Assembly (NCBI RefSeq): GCF_008041835.1
Contig: NZ_VRYE01000059.1
Location: forward strand, 1 to 57,286
Reading direction: 5' to 3'
Origin: Ectopseudomonas mendocina
Lineage (GTDB): Bacteria; Pseudomonadota; Gammaproteobacteria; Pseudomonadales; Pseudomonadaceae
DNA: 57,286 nt
Positions 55,486-57,286 of this stretch are shown here, piece after piece. The first letter of the stretch is position 1; each line of letters opens with the position of its first letter. Both the position numbers and the translations under genes were made by a program. Below the pieces are notes generated by a model, which saw nothing but the letters and a program-made list of their open reading frames with translations, ran no database searches and had not been told where the DNA came from.

Positions 55486-57273
55486 ATGAGCTCCTTCTCT
55501 CGTTTCAGCGGCCTGCTGCTGGCCGCCACCCTGCCGTTGAGCGCCTATGCCGAGCTGCCGGCCGAGCGCATCGAACCCAGCATCAACGCCGAACTGGCGG
55601 CTCACACCCAGGTATTCGCCCAACAGGTCTATCGCATCGCCGACAACGTCTATTCGGCGGTTGGCTGGCAACTGGGCAACGTGGTGATGATCGAGGCGCC
55701 ACAGGGGCTGATCATCGTCGACACCGGTGAGTCGGTCAGCGAGTCGCGCGAGATCATGGCCGAGTTCCGCAAGCTCACCGACAAGCCGGTCAAGGCGGTG
55801 GTCTACACCCACTTCCATCCGGATCACATCAATGGCGTGCAGGCGTTCGTCAGCCGCGAGCAGGTGGAGCGCGGCGAGGTGCAGATCTACGCCCACGAAA
55901 CCCTGCTGCAGAACGTGGTGGCGCAGGGCGCGCTGGTCGGGCCGATTCTCGGCGTGCGCTCGGCGTACAGCTTCGGTTCGTTCCTGCCGGCCAGCGACCA
56001 GGAGGGCATGAACGGTGGCATCGGCCCGCTGGTCAAGCCGGAGCCATCGTCCTTCATTGCCCCGACCGAAACCTTCGGCGACCGCCTGGACACCAACATC
56101 GCCGGCCTCGACGTGCAGTTTCTGCACGTACCCAGCGAGGCGCCGGATGAGATCATTCTTTACCTGCCGGACAACCGCGTGCTGATCAGCGCGGAGGTCG
56201 ATCAGGGGCCGACCCTGCCGAACATTCACACGCTGCGCGGCACCAGGTTCCGCGACCCGGTGCAGTGGGTCGAGAGCCTGGACAAGTTGCGCGCCTATCA
56301 GGCCGAGTACATGGTGCCGCTGCATGGCCGGCCCGTCAGCGGCCAGGACAAGGTGGAGGAGGTGCTGCGCATGACCCGCGATGGCATCGCCTATATCCAT
56401 GACCAGACCGTACGCTGGATGAACAAGGGCCTCACGCCAGACGAGCTGGCGGAGAAGGTCAAACTGCCGCCGCACTTGGTTGGCTATACGCCCTACCTGC
56501 GCGAGTACTACGGCACGGTGAAGCACAGCGTGCGGCAGATCTACAATGGTTACCTGGGCTGGTTCCAGGGTGACCCGGTGGCCCTCGACCCGACGCCGCC
56601 ACGGCAGCAGGCAGAGCGTTTGATCGCCCTGGCCGGCGGTCGCGACAAGCTGTTGCTGGAGGCTGGCAACGCCTACCTCAAGGGTGACTACCAGTGGGCC
56701 GCCGAGTTGGCTGGCTACGCCATTCGCGTCGATCACGAAGACCAGCTGGCGCGCGAGATCAAGGCCCGCAGCTTTCGCAAACTGGGCTATGCCAGCATGA
56801 ACATCAACTGGCGCAACTGGTACCTGATGAGCGCCATGGAGCTGGAGGGCAAACTCGACGGCGACGTCATTCGCCAGCGCTCGGCGGAGATGCGCAAGGT
56901 CTTCCTCTCGCCGGATATGGTGCGCAGCTTCACCCCGCAGAGCTTCCTGCAGAACTGGGTGACTCGTATCGACCCTGAGAAGTCCGGCGATGTGGAACTG
57001 ACCCTGGGCTTCAGCTTCCCCGATGTCGATGAGCAGTGGGCGCTTGAGGTGCGACGTGGTGTAGCCCAATTGCACAAGGGGATTCCCGAGGGCACCGCTC
57101 TGCGCCTGAGCATGGACAAGAGTTTCATGGATACCCTGGTGACCGGCGAAGGCGGCCTGGTCAAGGGTGCACTGCTCGGCGACGTGAAGGTCGACGGCAG
57201 CCTGCTGGAAATTCGCCGCTTCCTCAACTGCTTCGACTTCAGCGAGGAAGCGTTCGGGCTGACCCTGCGCTAG
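55486..57273 (+). CDS. Alkylsulfatase-like metallo-beta-lactamase-fold hydrolase
   Basis: The 595-residue exported protein has a signal peptide ending LPLSAYAE (about 22). A metallo-beta-lactamase domain carries THFHPDH (108-114) and downstream ligand segments LISAEVDQG and VPLHGRPVSG. An alkylsulfatase dimerisation domain (about 290-430) and a C-terminal SCP2-like domain (about 470-590) follow. The layout is that of SdsA1/BDS1 alkylsulfatases, but it is shorter than SdsA1 (about 658) and the motif is THFHPDH rather than THSHADH. Substrate may be another sulfate or phosphate ester. Confidence 0.87.
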   Translation: MSSFSRFSGLLLAATLPLSAYAELPAERIEPSINAELAAHTQVFAQQVYRIADNVYSAVGWQLGNVVMIEAPQGLIIVDTGESVSESREIMAEFRKLTDKPVKAVVYTHFHPDHINGVQAFVSREQVERGEVQIYAHETLLQNVVAQGALVGPILGVRSAYSFGSFLPASDQEGMNGGIGPLVKPEPSSFIAPTETFGDRLDTNIAGLDVQFLHVPSEAPDEIILYLPDNRVLISAEVDQGPTLPNIHTLRGTRFRDPVQWVESLDKLRAYQAEYMVPLHGRPVSGQDKVEEVLRMTRDGIAYIHDQTVRWMNKGLTPDELAEKVKLPPHLVGYTPYLREYYGTVKHSVRQIYNGYLGWFQGDPVALDPTPPRQQAERLIALAGGRDKLLLEAGNAYLKGDYQWAAELAGYAIRVDHEDQLAREIKARSFRKLGYASMNINWRNWYLMSAMELEGKLDGDVIRQRSAEMRKVFLSPDMVRSFTPQSFLQNWVTRIDPEKSGDVELTLGFSFPDVDEQWALEVRRGVAQLHKGIPEGTALRLSMDKSFMDTLVTGEGGLVKGALLGDVKVDGSLLEIRRFLNCFDFSEEAFGLTLR

Positions 57274-57286
57274 CAGCCTGTCGGAC

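Overview
The window is a stretch of Pseudomonas chromosome. High-GC codon use, the divergent gap/edd pair with HexR-type operators, the algO/prc neighbourhood, the gcsR-gcvHP-glyA-gcvT cluster, phaG, and frequent REP and MITE-like palindromes all point to this genus. The P. oleovorans/mendocina/pseudoalcaligenes lineage is my best guess; I cannot prove the species. No phage, conjugative element, CRISPR array, rRNA or intact transposase gene is visible. The mobile content is small and non-coding.

Layout. 1-11.7 kb: a periplasmic cyclophilin with an alpha/beta hydrolase and a LysR regulator, azoreductase, two EamA/RarD exporters, a RibD-like reductase, a CigR-like protein, a DEAD-box helicase, a YdjM-type membrane hydrolase, ArfB ribosome rescue, methylglyoxal synthase and GAPDH. 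11.7-15.4 kb: edd facing gap across two HexR sites, rdgC, tRNA-Val and tRNA-Asp. 15.4-25.7 kb: FKBP lipoprotein, YkvA protein, a three-gene overlapping HTH/unknown/Sel1 unit, an EAL-CBS-GGDEF protein, the tail-specific protease, a quinone oxidoreductase and ahpC-ahpF. 26-34.3 kb: ureidoglycine aminohydrolase with a LysR gene, then a six-gene ABC-transporter operon that also encodes a phosphodiesterase-like enzyme and a HAD phosphatase, under a divergent GntR/UTRA regulator. 34.3-37.6 kb: Sel1 lipoprotein, M14 carboxypeptidase, a 689-bp palindromic repeat and a truncated OprD porin. 37.8-46.1 kb: the glycine cleavage operon (gcvH-gcvP-glyA-gcvT) with a sigma-54 promoter and its TyrR-like activator gcsR. 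46.1-57.3 kb: frameshifted endA, an MscS-type channel, YceK-like lipoprotein, tRNA-Gly, phaG, rsuA, a CWC protein, a Cache-GGDEF cyclase, three small lipoproteins, and a LysR gene divergent from an alkylsulfatase-like metallohydrolase.

The most unusual signal is a family of short non-coding elements at 103-259, 25719-25864, 47449-47622 and (one end only) from 31985. They share related ~18-bp terminal inverted repeats in which one end reads TTAAG and the other ATAAG. Each carries an interchangeable palindromic core. Two of them sit inside the loop of an intrinsic terminator, flanked by 9-10 bp direct repeats, and removing the element restores a perfect terminator hairpin. A separate 156-bp MITE duplicated TTAG exactly at the stop codon of gcsR.

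Other points of interest are an edd gene without its usual glk/gltRS neighbours, a gcv operon without sdaA, an uncharacterised organophosphate-like uptake operon, a one-base frameshift in endA, and a pair of tiny lipoprotein genes sharing a cysteine-rich tail.
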